From Stutzerimonas stutzeri (GTDB taxonomy: Bacteria; Pseudomonadota; Gammaproteobacteria; Pseudomonadales; Pseudomonadaceae): DNA of 64,000 bases. Positions 25,837-34,704 of this stretch are shown here, one piece after another. The notes under the pieces were generated by a model. The model was not told the origin of the DNA. It was given only the letters and a program-made list of their open reading frames with translations, and searched no databases. The number at the start of each line of letters is the position of its first letter. The stretch's first letter is position 1. A program made the position numbers and the translations under genes. The DNA is taken from positions 1-64,000 of the forward strand of contig DDKB01000017.1 in NCBI GenBank assembly GCA_002339675.1, written 5' to 3'.

Positions 25837-26655
25837 ATGGACCGCTACGGCGTCTTCGGCAACCCCATTGGGCACAGCAAGTCCCCGCAGATTCACCGCC
25901 TGTTCGCCGAGCAAACCGGCCAGACGCTCAGCTACGAGCCGCTGCTGGCGCCGCTGGATGACTTTGCCGGCACGGCCCGGGAATTCTTTCGCAGCGGCCG
26001 TGGCGCCAATGTCACCGTGCCGTTCAAGGAGGAGGCCTTTCGCCTCGCCGATCAACTGACCGACCGGGCCCGCCGCGCCGGTGCGGTGAACACCCTGATG
26101 AAGCGCGACGACGGCAGCCTGCTGGGTGACAACACCGACGGGCTCGGTCTGGTCCGCGACCTTCGGGTCAACGCCGGGGTCGTGCTGGAAGGCGCGCGCA
26201 TACTGCTGCTCGGCGCCGGCGGCGCGGCGCGCGGCGTGCTCGAGCCGCTTCTGGCGCAGCAGCCCGCGGCGCTGGTGATCGCCAACCGTACGCCGGCCCG
26301 GGCACACGGCCTGGCGGCCGAGTTCGCCGACCTCGGGCCGCTGCAGGCGAGCACCTTCGAGGCGCTGCAGGGGCCGTTCGACGTCATTATCAATGCGACC
26401 TCGGCAAGCCTCGGCGGCGAACTGCCCCCCCTCGGCGAGGGTTTGATCCGCCCGACTACCACCTTTTGCTACGACATGATGTATGGCGCCGAACCGACGC
26501 CCTTCTGCCAGTGGGCCGGTCGCCACGGCGCGGCCAGCCGCGACGGGCTGGGCATGTTGGTGGAGCAGGCGGCGGCGGCCTTCGAACTCTGGCGCGGGGT
26601 GCGTCCGGCCACCGAGGCTGTGCTCGACCGGATGCGCGCCGGGCTGGCCCGCTGA
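25837..26655 (+). CDS. aroE: Shikimate dehydrogenase (NADP+)
   Basis: AroE reduces 3-dehydroshikimate to shikimate in aromatic amino acid synthesis. The 272-residue protein starts MDRYGVFGNPIGHSKSP; shikimate-binding VTVPFKEEAF and NTDGLGLV and the NADP-binding GAGGAARGVL are intact, as is the C-terminal GLGMLVEQAAAAFELW. The ATG at 25837 has CTAAGGA upstream. In P. aeruginosa this conserved block continues toward plcB/trpA; here about 29 kb of other genes intervene. Confidence 0.96.
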   Translation: MDRYGVFGNPIGHSKSPQIHRLFAEQTGQTLSYEPLLAPLDDFAGTAREFFRSGRGANVTVPFKEEAFRLADQLTDRARRAGAVNTLMKRDDGSLLGDNTDGLGLVRDLRVNAGVVLEGARILLLGAGGAARGVLEPLLAQQPAALVIANRTPARAHGLAAEFADLGPLQASTFEALQGPFDVIINATSASLGGELPPLGEGLIRPTTTFCYDMMYGAEPTPFCQWAGRHGAASRDGLGMLVEQAAAAFELWRGVRPATEAVLDRMRAGLAR

Positions 26656-26663
26656 GCAGCGCT

Positions 26664-27278
26664 TCAGGCGCGGAAGTGAATCTGCTCGCGCAGGTGCTGC
26701 GGACTGTCCAGTTCATCGGCGATGCCGGCGGCAAGCCGGCGCAGGATGACGCGGCGATCATCCCGTGCCAGGCCGTCGAGCACGCTGAAATCCTCGATCG
26801 ACAGGTCCGTGCCGCTCGCTTCGGCATCGACCAGCGTCCAGCGTAGCGGGTCCACGGCGATGCGCTGCAGCGCCGCGGCCACCTCCGGGTCGTGGGCGAT
26901 GGCTGACAGGTCCGCCACCAGCAGCAGGCGATCGACACCCACCTGCGGCAGCCCCGACAACAGCGCCTCGACTGCCTGGTAGAAGCCGTGCGGCTGCTGC
27001 TCGGCCATTTCGCTGGGTCCGGCGCTGGCCAGGGTCGGGCTGTCGAACAGGCAGATCACGGCATCCATCCCGGCCACGCTCTGCGCCACGCTGGTCGCAT
27101 CGAACAGGTCGCCAGTCTTGGCCCGCAGGCCGGGGCGCACGGTCATCGAGTTAAGGTCGTCGACCAGCGCCACGGCTTCATGCTGGCGGCTCAGCAGCTC
27201 GCAAAGCAGGGCGTTGCCCAGGCTCGAATGCGTCCCATACAGGGCGAACTTGCGGCGCGGTGTTTCGGCGTTGAGCAT
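26664..27278 (-). CDS. NAD(P)-binding Rossmann-fold protein, function unknown
   Basis: This 204-residue protein has an N-terminal Rossmann motif (FALYGTHSSLGNALLCELLSR) and SDR/NmrA-like spacing (VDDLNSM, DLFDATSVAQSVAGMDAVICLF), but no YxxxK catalytic pair is visible. It may therefore bind nucleotide without catalysis, or be a divergent epimerase-like enzyme. It starts 12 bases after the DUF883 gene stop, so the two are probably cotranscribed; it converges with aroE. Confidence 0.7.
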   Translation of the reverse strand: MLNAETPRRKFALYGTHSSLGNALLCELLSRQHEAVALVDDLNSMTVRPGLRAKTGDLFDATSVAQSVAGMDAVICLFDSPTLASAGPSEMAEQQPHGFYQAVEALLSGLPQVGVDRLLLVADLSAIAHDPEVAAALQRIAVDPLRWTLVDAEASGTDLSIEDFSVLDGLARDDRRVILRRLAAGIADELDSPQHLREQIHFRA

Positions 27279-27290
27279 GCCGGTGGCCCG

Positions 27291-27602
27291 TTAGCGACGG
27301 CTGACCAGGTAGCCGATCAGGGCCACGGCGCCAGCGGCCAGGGCTACGGTGCTCAGCGGGTGCTCGCGGGCGCAGTCCTTGGCCATGCGCCCGGCTTCGC
27401 GGCCGCGACGGGAGAGATCACGGCGATGCGTATCCAGGTCGGCATCGTGCCACAGCGATTCGGCGCGGGAGCGCAGTGCGTCGAAGCGATGCCGCGAGCC
27501 ACGGCTGGCCTCGCGCTTGAGGTCGTCGAGGGCGGCCATCAGGTCCTGGATTTCGCTTTCGATCTCGTCGCGAGTGGTGGGTGTGCGGCTGAAGCGGGAC
27601 AT
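27291..27602 (-). CDS. DUF883 (ElaB/YqjD/YgaM-like) membrane-anchored protein
   Basis: This 103-residue protein has the DUF883 layout: a charged helical N-terminus (RDEIESEIQDLMAALDDLKRE) and one C-terminal transmembrane helix, EHPLSTVALAAGAVALIGYLV, ending in SRR. E. coli YqjD and ElaB of this family tether ribosomes to the inner membrane in stationary phase; whether this copy does so is inference. It is upstream of the Rossmann protein gene. Confidence 0.82.
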   Translation of the reverse strand: MSRFSRTPTTRDEIESEIQDLMAALDDLKREASRGSRHRFDALRSRAESLWHDADLDTHRRDLSRRGREAGRMAKDCAREHPLSTVALAAGAVALIGYLVSRR

Positions 27603-27945
27603 AGCGGTTCTCCCCGGTGTGAATGTGCTGGTTGGACTCCGCTGCGGCGCGAAGGTGCAGTGGGGCCCGGCATGTAGCGGACCTGTCTGCGCGTCTGGGG
27701 GTTCCGTTCGTCGGCTGTCCCTGCGCTACCGCCCTCTCCTGACGATAGCCCGGGAAGGCGGCTTTCGCCGGCGCATGTCCCGCCAGCGGCGGGCGCACGC
27801 TGGCCGAACCTCTTCTACACTGGGCGAAGCGGCTGTCGCCGGCGGCGCGAAATATAAGCCGCCAGGGACCTTATTTGTGCCCGGGGTTTACCTATAATGC
27901 GCGCCGCGCCAGCCGCGGCGCGTTCTTTATCCAGCCAATTCATCG
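27603..27945. promoter_or_regulatory. Divergent spacer with a probable pbpG promoter
   Basis: No gene is seen in these 343 bases. A perfect -10 TATAAT at 27893-27898, with TTATTT at 27871-27876 sixteen bases upstream, is a plausible sigma-70 promoter for pbpG. A G/C palindrome (GCGCCGCGCC...GGCGCG, 27901-27922) follows in the leader. The rest shows no clear signal. Confidence 0.45.
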
Positions 27946-28899
27946 GTGTCCATCTTGAAGCTACGTCACGCCCTCATCGGTCTGCTGCTCGCCTGCGGCA
28001 GCGCCGTCTGCGCTCCTGTCGCCCTCGCCGCCAACAAGGCCCCGGTCCAGCAGGAGCTGGCCTCCGGCAGCGCCCTGCTGATCGACCTGAAGACCAACGA
28101 GGTGCTGTACGCCAGCAACCCGGACCTGGTGGTGCCGATCGCCTCGGTGACCAAACTGATGACCGCGATGGTCGCGCTCGACGCCAAGCTGCCGCTCGAC
28201 GAGCGCCTGCCCGTCACCATCCGCGATGCGCGCGAGATGAAAGGGGTGTACTCACGGGTCCGCCTCGGCAGCGAGATCAGCCGCCGGGAGATGCTCCTGC
28301 TGGCGCTGATGTCATCGGAGAACCGCGCCGCGGCGAGCCTGGCGCACCACTATCCGGGCGGCTACGGAGCCTTCGTCCAGGCGATGAACGCCAAAGCCCG
28401 GGCGCTGGGCATGACCCACACCCACTACGTCGAACCCACCGGCCTGTCGGTGCAGAACGTGTCCAGCGCGCGCGACCTGGTCAAACTGCTCAAGGCCAGC
28501 CAGCAGTACCCGCTGATCGAGCAGTTCAGCACCACATCGGAAAAGACCGTCGCCTTCCGCAAGCCGAACTACACGCTGGGTTTCCGTAACACCAACGCCC
28601 TGGTGCGCAAGCCGAACTGGAGCATCCAGGTGACCAAGACCGGCTTCACCAACGCCGCCGGCCACTGCCTGGTGATGCGCACCGTGATGAACAAGCGGCC
28701 GGTGGCCTTCGTCGTGCTCGACGCTTTTGGCAAGTACACCCACATCGCCGACGCTGGCCGTCTGAAGAAGTGGCTGGAAACCGGTCGGGTCACCCCAGTC
28801 GCGCCGGCCGCCCTGGCCTACAAGCAGCAGCGGATGGCCCAGCGCCGCCTGGCCGGCCAGCCTGCCGACGCCGCCAATACCCTGGCCGGCGCGCGCTGA
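27946..28899 (+). CDS. pbpG: D-alanyl-D-alanine endopeptidase (PBP7 type)
   Basis: PbpG cleaves D-Ala-meso-DAP cross-links in peptidoglycan in the periplasm. A signal peptide (to about residue 29, ...VALAA) precedes a peptidase S11 domain with SVTK (Ser67, Lys70), SEN (Ser124-Asn126) and KTG (231-233), all three active-site motifs intact. The GTG at 27946 gives 317 residues; a TTG at 27955 is equally possible. It has its own promoter-like TATAAT upstream. Confidence 0.92.
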   Translation: MSILKLRHALIGLLLACGSAVCAPVALAANKAPVQQELASGSALLIDLKTNEVLYASNPDLVVPIASVTKLMTAMVALDAKLPLDERLPVTIRDAREMKGVYSRVRLGSEISRREMLLLALMSSENRAAASLAHHYPGGYGAFVQAMNAKARALGMTHTHYVEPTGLSVQNVSSARDLVKLLKASQQYPLIEQFSTTSEKTVAFRKPNYTLGFRNTNALVRKPNWSIQVTKTGFTNAAGHCLVMRTVMNKRPVAFVVLDAFGKYTHIADAGRLKKWLETGRVTPVAPAALAYKQQRMAQRRLAGQPADAANTLAGAR

Positions 28900-28980
28900 T
28901 CGGCGGGTCTTTCCGGCGTGTCGCCCGCGGCACGCCCTGGCGCTGCCGGCGTTCTTGATCCGACGCAATGTCGCACGGCG

Positions 28981-28997
28981 ATGATAATCCTTATCAT
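28981..28997 (+). promoter_or_regulatory. Fur box
   Basis: ATGATAATCCTTATCAT is a perfect inverted repeat (ATGATAA-TCC-TTATCAT) matching the core of the Fur consensus. It is 31 bases before the start at 29028, so the downstream genes are probably repressed by Fur when iron is plentiful. Confidence 0.82.
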
Positions 28998-29027
28998 TGC
29001 CGCCTGTTCCTCTTCCCCCGGTTCTCC

Positions 29028-29429
29028 ATGACCCGCCGCCGTTTCCCTGCCTGGCTGGCCACCCTTGCGCTGTTGACGCACCTGCTGGCGATGGCGACCA
29101 CTGGCCTGCCGGGCGGCGCGCAGCGGGCCGAGGGCCATCCGGAGACCACGCGTCACGCCCACGCCCGGGCTGAAATTCACGCGGCACACGCCGCGCCCGC
29201 CGACACGGCCCCGCTGCGCCACAGCGGGCACGACGGCCTCGACCATGGCGCTACGCTGCAATGCTGCAGCGCCGGGTTCAGCGGCCTCGCCGCGCTGCCC
29301 TTCGATCCGCCTCGTCTGCCTGCGTTAGCGGTCCTGCGCGCGGAACTGCCGGCGGAGCGAAACGCTGCGGTGCCATTGCCGCGGAAGTTGCGGCCGGCGC
29401 TCAACCCTCGCGCCTCCCCGCTCATCTGA
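29028..29429 (+). CDS. Exported His/Cys-rich protein, DUF2946/CopL-like
   Basis: The 133-residue product has an N-terminal signal or anchor helix (PAWLATLALLTHLLAMATTGL), a His-rich middle (HAHARAEIHAAHAA, HSGHDGLDHG) and a CC pair in QCCSAGFSGL. This resembles the DUF2946/CopL type of small metal-binding membrane or periplasmic proteins found beside TonB receptors and PepSY proteins. A Fur box lies just upstream. Metal identity (Fe or Cu) is not determinable from the sequence. Confidence 0.6.
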   Translation: MTRRRFPAWLATLALLTHLLAMATTGLPGGAQRAEGHPETTRHAHARAEIHAAHAAPADTAPLRHSGHDGLDHGATLQCCSAGFSGLAALPFDPPRLPALAVLRAELPAERNAAVPLPRKLRPALNPRASPLI

Positions 29430-29535
29430 CGCCGGTTGGCGTCCCTTTCGCTCTGCCTCAACCCGGACCGCGTCACCGCTGACGCGGCCTCGGGTGTCTC
29501 CCGTTTGGCACCGTTCAATCCAAGGATCAGGCGAG

Positions 29536-29634
29536 ATGTTCCCGTTCCCGTTATCCAACCGGCCGCGGCTGTGCGCGGCTGGTTTCTGCTGTTGCTTTCC
29601 TCCTACGCATGCCATCGCTGGGTGGCTCAAATGA
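29536..29634 (+). CDS. Possible 32-residue leader ORF or gene remnant
   Basis: An ATG at 29536, after an AGGCGAG sequence, opens a 32-codon frame beginning MFPFPLSNRPRLCAAGF and ending with TGA overlapping the ATG of the PepSY gene (ATGA at 29631). It could be a coupled leader peptide or the residue of a signal peptide from a lost gene. Nothing identifies a function, and chance is possible. Confidence 0.2.
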   Translation: MFPFPLSNRPRLCAAGFCCCFPPTHAIAGWLK

Positions 29635-31154
29635 AGCGTTACCTCTACCTCTGGCACCGCTGGCTCGGCATCGGCCTTGGCAGCTTCGTCGTGCTCTGGA
29701 TCCTCAGCGGAATGGTGATGCTCTTCGTCGGCTACCCCAAGCTGACGTCCGCCGAGCACCTGTCCCGGCTGCCGCCGCTGGCGGCCGACTGCTGCATCGG
29801 CCCGGCGCAGGCCCTGCGCGCCGGCGACCCAGGGCGTGTTCCGCTGAGCCTGCGACTGACCGCAGCAGGCGCCACGCCGCGCTACCTGCTCGATTACGGC
29901 GACGGCCCCCTGTTGGCCATCGATGCGCTCAGCGGAAGGCGCATCGAGCGGGTCGGGCCGGCCGAGGCCCTGGCCAGCGCCTACCGGTTCGCCGGCGCGC
30001 CGGTGCGTTTCATCGACCGCGTCGAGGAAGACGCCTGGACCCGCAACGGTGCGCTGAACCGCGACCGCCCCCTGTACCGCGTGCAGAGCGCCGACGCCGA
30101 GGATCGCCTGCTCTACGTCTCCAGCCACAGCGGGCTGGTGGTGCGCGACGCCACCGCCCGGGAACGTGCCTGGAACCGGGTGGGCGCCTGGCTGCACTGG
30201 CTCTACCCGCTGCGCGAGGTAATGCCCAAGGCGGCGTGGGCCGTCGCGCTGGTCTATGGCGCATTGCTGGCGGGCTTGCTGACGCTGCTCGGCCTGGCGA
30301 TCGGGCTGATGCGCTGGCGTCTGCGCGGTCGTTACCGCAACGGATCGCATTCACCCTACCCGCCGGGCGCCGGTCGCCTGCACCACAGCGGCGGGCTGGC
30401 GGTGGGCGGGGTGCTGCTGGTCTGGTTGCTCAGCGGGGCACTGTCCATGGAGCCCTGGGGTCTGTTCCAGAGCCGCTCGGCGGTGGTTGCCGGCGACCTG
30501 CAGGGCGCGCCCCTGCGTGCCGCCGCCGTGGCTGACGACCTCGCCGACGACCTCGCGCGGCTTCGGGCGGCCGGCCTCGTGCCGGTCGAGCTGCACTGGC
30601 GGATGCTCGCGGGCCAGGTTGTGCTCAGCGGCCTCGACGCCCGCGGCGAGAGCCGCGTCGTCGCGGGCGAAGGCGCGGCGCAGGCGAGCCTGACGCCGGC
30701 CGTGCTCGAAGCGGCGGTGCGCCGCGCCTGGCCCGGGCAACGGCTGACGCTCGACTGGCTGCAGCACGAGGATTTCCACTACTACCGGCGCGCCGAACCG
30801 AGCCTCTACAGCGAGCTGCCGCGGCGCCTGCCGGTGCTCAGGGTGCGCTTCGACGACCCGGCGGCAACCTGGCTGCACATCGACCCCTACAGCGGCGCGG
30901 TGATCGAGCAGCTCGACGCGCGCCGGCGGGCCGTGCGCTGGGCGTTCAAACTGCTGCATAGCTGGGACTGGCCACCGCTGCTGCACCACCCGCTGTGGCG
31001 CGACGGCCTGCTGCTGGCCTTCAGCGGCGGCGTGCTGTTGATCGCCTGCAGCGGGGTGTGCCTGGGCTGGCGCCGGCTCAGATGGCAGCGCCAGCGTGCG
31101 GCGCGCACGGCAAACCGGGCCGCTCGTCCAGGGTCTGCCCGCAGCACCGCCTGA
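29631..31154 (+). CDS. PepSY-associated transmembrane protein
   Basis: This 507-residue inner-membrane protein has PepSY_TM architecture: an N-terminal helix after the HRWLG motif (YLWHRWLGIGLGSFVVLWILSG), a large periplasmic part, two central helices around residues 195-225 and 255-275, a second periplasmic part, and a C-terminal helix. Related proteins reduce ferric siderophores or accompany metal uptake. With a Fur box upstream of the preceding gene, a role in iron (or copper) acquisition is inferred. The usual TonB receptor partner is absent here. Confidence 0.8.
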   Translation: MKRYLYLWHRWLGIGLGSFVVLWILSGMVMLFVGYPKLTSAEHLSRLPPLAADCCIGPAQALRAGDPGRVPLSLRLTAAGATPRYLLDYGDGPLLAIDALSGRRIERVGPAEALASAYRFAGAPVRFIDRVEEDAWTRNGALNRDRPLYRVQSADAEDRLLYVSSHSGLVVRDATARERAWNRVGAWLHWLYPLREVMPKAAWAVALVYGALLAGLLTLLGLAIGLMRWRLRGRYRNGSHSPYPPGAGRLHHSGGLAVGGVLLVWLLSGALSMEPWGLFQSRSAVVAGDLQGAPLRAAAVADDLADDLARLRAAGLVPVELHWRMLAGQVVLSGLDARGESRVVAGEGAAQASLTPAVLEAAVRRAWPGQRLTLDWLQHEDFHYYRRAEPSLYSELPRRLPVLRVRFDDPAATWLHIDPYSGAVIEQLDARRRAVRWAFKLLHSWDWPPLLHHPLWRDGLLLAFSGGVLLIACSGVCLGWRRLRWQRQRAARTANRAARPGSARSTA

Positions 31155-31290
31155 TCCGCCACGCGGGGCCGGTCAGCGACGCGCTGATCGGTCGCGCTGG
31201 CACGGCAGGGGCAATTCGATGCAACGATGGCGGTACGCCTGACTCAAACGACTACCCTTCCCTTCAGCGCACCGGGAACACGACTTCGTT

Positions 31291-33360
31291 ATGAGCACAC
31301 CAGACAACAGCTACATCGAATGGCTCGAAAGCCAATCCATGCTCTACACCGCCCGCCAGCGGGCGCGTGCCTACGCCGGCCAGGCGCGGCTCTGGCAGCG
31401 GCCCTACGCCCAGGCGCGGCCGCGTGACGCCAGTGCCATCGCCTCGGTGTGGTTCACCGCCTACCCGGCCGCGATCATCACCCCCGAAAGCGGCTCGGTG
31501 CTCCAGGCACTGGGAGACGACCGGCTCTGGAGCGTGCTGTCCGAGCTTGGCGTGCAGGGCATCCACAACGGCCCGATGAAACGCTCCGGTGGCCTGCGCG
31601 GGCGCGAGTTCACGCCCACCATCGACGGCAATTTCGACCGCATCAGCTTCGACATCGACCCGGACCTCGGCACCGAGGAGGAGATGCTGCAGCTCAGCCG
31701 CATGGCTGCCGCTCACAATGCCATCGTCATCGACGACGTCGTCCCGGCGCACACCGGCAAGGGCGCCGACTTCCGCCTCGCCGAGATGGCCTACGGCGAC
31801 TACCCCGGCCTCTACCACATGGTCGAGATCAACGAGGAGGACTGGCCGCTGCTGCCCGACGTGCCCAAGGGCCGCGACGCGGTGAACCTCTCCCCGCTGG
31901 TGGTCGACCAGCTCAAGGACAAGCACTACATCGTCGGCCAGCTGCAGCGGGTGATCTTCTTCGAGCCCGGCATCAAGGACACCGACTGGAGCGCCACCGG
32001 CGTGATCACCGGCGTCGATGGCAAGCGCCGGCGCTGGGTCTACCTGCACTACTTCAAGGAAGGCCAGCCGTCGCTGAACTGGCTGGACCCGACCTTTGCC
32101 GCCCAGCAGCTGATCATCGGCGACGCGCTGCACGCCATCGACGTGTCCGGTGCGCGGGTGCTGCGCCTGGACGCCAACGGCTTCCTCGGGGTCGAGCGTC
32201 GCGCCGAGGGCACCGCCTGGTCCGAGGGCCACCCCTTGTCGGTGACCGGCAACCAGCTGATCGCCGGAGCCATCCGCAAGGCCGGCGGCTTCAGCTTCCA
32301 GGAGCTGAACCTGACCATCGATGACATCGCCTCCATGTCCCACGGCGGCGCCGACCTGTCCTACGACTTCATCACCCGGCCGGCCTACCACCACGCACTG
32401 CTCACCGGCGATACCGAGTTCCTGCGCCTGATGCTGCGCGAGGTGCACGCCTTTGGCATCGACCCGGCCTCGCTGATCCACGCCCTGCAGAACCACGACG
32501 AGCTGACCCTCGAGCTGGTGCATTTCTGGACGCTGCATGCCTACGACCACTACCACTACCACGGACAGACACTGCCCGGCGGCGTCCTGCGTGAGCACAT
32601 CCGTGAGGAGATGTACGAGCGCCTGACCGGCGAACACGCCCCGTATAACCTCAAGTTCGTCACCAACGGCGTGTCCTGCACCACGGTCAGCGTGATTACC
32701 GCGGCGCTGGGCATTCGCGACCTGAACGCCATCAAGCCCGCCGACATCGAGCAGATCCAGCGCCTGCACCTGCTGCTGGTGATGTTCAATGCCATGCAGC
32801 CCGGCGTGTTCGCCCTCTCCGGCTGGGACCTGGTCGGCGCCCTGCCGCTCGACGTCGAGCAGGTCGAGCACCTGATGGGCGACGGCGACACCCGTTGGCT
32901 GCACCGCGGCGGCTACGACCTGGCCGACATCGCGCCAGAGGCCGAGACCTCCAGCGAGGGCCTGCCCAAGGCGCGGTCGCTGTACGGCAGCCTGGTCGAG
33001 CAGTTGAAGAACACCGGCTCGTTCGCCTGCCAGCTCAAGCGCATCCTCAGTGTCCGCCGCGCCTACGATATCGCCGCGAGCAAGCAGATCCTGATTCCCG
33101 ATGTGCAGTCACCGGGCCTGCTGGTCATGGTCCATGAGCTGCCGGCCGGCAAGGGCGTGCAGATCACCGCGCTGAATTTCAGCGCCGAGACCCTCAGCGA
33201 AACCATCACCCTGCCCGGCGTCGCACCGGGGCCGGTGGTCGACATCATCCACGAGCGCATCGAAGGCGACCTGACCGAGAACGGCGAGATGACCTTCAAC
33301 CTCGACCCCTATGAGGGCCTGGCTTTGCGCGTGGTGAGTGCGGCTTCGCCGGTGCTGTAG
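31291..33360 (+). CDS. treS: Trehalose synthase (maltose alpha-D-glucosyltransferase)
   Basis: TreS interconverts maltose and trehalose by intramolecular transglucosylation. The 689-residue protein closely resembles the enzyme described from P. stutzeri, by length and by segments such as GVQGIHNGPMKRSGG and RVLRLDANGFLGVE. It is a divergent GH13 member: candidate nucleophile Asp294 (LRLDANGF), acid/base Glu338 (FSFQELN) and transition-state Asp403 (QNHDE). Start ATG at 31291. No treY/treZ, glgE or pep2 gene is adjacent, so it stands alone, perhaps making trehalose for osmoprotection. Confidence 0.9.
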   Translation: MSTPDNSYIEWLESQSMLYTARQRARAYAGQARLWQRPYAQARPRDASAIASVWFTAYPAAIITPESGSVLQALGDDRLWSVLSELGVQGIHNGPMKRSGGLRGREFTPTIDGNFDRISFDIDPDLGTEEEMLQLSRMAAAHNAIVIDDVVPAHTGKGADFRLAEMAYGDYPGLYHMVEINEEDWPLLPDVPKGRDAVNLSPLVVDQLKDKHYIVGQLQRVIFFEPGIKDTDWSATGVITGVDGKRRRWVYLHYFKEGQPSLNWLDPTFAAQQLIIGDALHAIDVSGARVLRLDANGFLGVERRAEGTAWSEGHPLSVTGNQLIAGAIRKAGGFSFQELNLTIDDIASMSHGGADLSYDFITRPAYHHALLTGDTEFLRLMLREVHAFGIDPASLIHALQNHDELTLELVHFWTLHAYDHYHYHGQTLPGGVLREHIREEMYERLTGEHAPYNLKFVTNGVSCTTVSVITAALGIRDLNAIKPADIEQIQRLHLLLVMFNAMQPGVFALSGWDLVGALPLDVEQVEHLMGDGDTRWLHRGGYDLADIAPEAETSSEGLPKARSLYGSLVEQLKNTGSFACQLKRILSVRRAYDIAASKQILIPDVQSPGLLVMVHELPAGKGVQITALNFSAETLSETITLPGVAPGPVVDIIHERIEGDLTENGEMTFNLDPYEGLALRVVSAASPVL

Positions 33361-33413
33361 CGGCCGAACGGCGGCCCGGGTTCCGGCTTGCCCGGTGGTG
33401 AGGCGCGCAGTGA

Positions 33414-33800
33414 TCAGATCCAGACGTCGTTCACGGCGGTCAGGTCGTTGACCTCATCGCCGGTGTTCAGTACGCCCCGCGGCTCGATCAGCAGCAGCTT
33501 GGTCTCCCGCGCGGCGCTGGGTTTGTGCTCCACACCCTTCTTCACCACATACATCTCGCCTGCTGCCACAGTCACCTCGCCGTCACGAAAATGAATGATC
33601 AGCTCGCCCTCCAGCACGATGAAGGTTTCGTCGGTGTCGGAGTGGGTGTGCCAGACGAACTCACCTTCGAGCCGGACGATCTTGAACTGGTAGTCGTTCA
33701 TCTCGGCTACGACCTTTGGCGCCCACTGCTCTTGGAACAGCGCGTATTTCTCGGCGAAGTTGATGGCGGTATAGCGGGTAGGCATTTCATGGAGGTTCAT
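33414..33800 (-). CDS. Small cupin-domain protein
   Basis: This 128-residue single-domain cupin has the metal motif HTHSDTDETFIVLEGE (His51, His53, Glu58) and the second-motif His92 in GVEHKPSA. Intact metal ligands suggest an enzyme (isomerase or dioxygenase type) or a sensor; the substrate is unknown. It is followed on the same strand, 91 bases upstream, by an AraC regulator that may control it. Confidence 0.78.
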   Translation of the reverse strand: MNLHEMPTRYTAINFAEKYALFQEQWAPKVVAEMNDYQFKIVRLEGEFVWHTHSDTDETFIVLEGELIIHFRDGEVTVAAGEMYVVKKGVEHKPSAARETKLLLIEPRGVLNTGDEVNDLTAVNDVWI

Positions 33801-33891
33801 GGCGTGGCGCGCTCTCGTTGCGGTGTAAGCCGACTACGCTAGCGTCGCTACTGACGCCCGTCTTGCATGATCGTGCAAGCCCCGCCTGCCG

Positions 33892-34704
33892 CTACCGACT
33901 CGTTAGCATCCGCAGCCAGCGTGCAGGCGAGATGCCGAAGGTTTGGGTGAATAGACGGGTCATGTGGCTTTGATCGAAAAAGCCGCTGGCCAGCGCCGCG
34001 TCGCTCAACGATTCGCCAGCCAGGAGCCGAGAGCGCACTGCCGCAAGGCGCCGCTGAGTGATGTAGCGATACGGACTGGTGCCATACAGCGCACGGAAGT
34101 CCCGCGAAAGACTCCAGCGATCACGACCGCTTTCTCGCACGAGATCATCCAATGTGATGGCCTGTTTCAAAGTGTCATGAATGAAAGTACGTGCCCGTTC
34201 CGCTGCGGGATAATCGATCACCCGACGACCGCAACGCGTTCCGGCGGCCAGCCTGAGCGCCTGGGCCAGGTCATAGATCGCATCATCTTCTTCCAGCGGA
34301 TCGAGAGCGCTGTCCAGGCTGTACAGCAAGCGGCTGGAAGCGGAAAACAGCCGCGGATCTCGCGACAGCCCGCCGGAGATGAAAGGCAACGGCTCGCCTC
34401 TTAATACCTCCTGGATCAGGGACGGCTCGATGTAGAGCATTCGGTAATGGAAGCCAGCCTGGGTGCCCGCCTCGCCATCATGGCACTCGTCTGGATGCAA
34501 CACTATCGTGCCGCCCGGCAGGCTATGCCGTTTCGACTGCCGATAATGGAAACTCTGCACGCCCGCAAGCGTATGGCCGATCGCATAGGTGTCGTGCCGA
34601 TGGGGCGTATAGCCGTGCCCGCGAAAATAGGCCTCGATGCGCTCCATCTTCGTCGAAGGCGTTGCACGCGCAAGCCAGTCTCGGTCAGTGCGGGGAGCGT
34701 TCAT
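33892..34704 (-). CDS. AraC-family transcriptional regulator
   Basis: The 270-residue regulator combines an N-terminal AraC_binding cupin fold (HGYTPHRHDTYAIGHTLAGVQSFHY...GGTIVLHPDECHDG) with two C-terminal helix-turn-helices (LDDLVRESGRDRWSLSRDFRALYGTSPYRYI and SLSDAALASGFFDQSHMTRLFTQTFGISPARWL). Targets and ligand are unknown; the adjacent cupin gene or the divergent oxidoreductase at 35140 are candidates. Confidence 0.88.
   Translation of the reverse strand: MNAPRTDRDWLARATPSTKMERIEAYFRGHGYTPHRHDTYAIGHTLAGVQSFHYRQSKRHSLPGGTIVLHPDECHDGEAGTQAGFHYRMLYIEPSLIQEVLRGEPLPFISGGLSRDPRLFSASSRLLYSLDSALDPLEEDDAIYDLAQALRLAAGTRCGRRVIDYPAAERARTFIHDTLKQAITLDDLVRESGRDRWSLSRDFRALYGTSPYRYITQRRLAAVRSRLLAGESLSDAALASGFFDQSHMTRLFTQTFGISPARWLRMLTSR

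Noticed and set aside
28968..29027. Upstream extension of the DUF2946-like gene to 28968
   Set aside because: The extension would translate through the Fur box; the ATG at 29028 gives a proper signal sequence.
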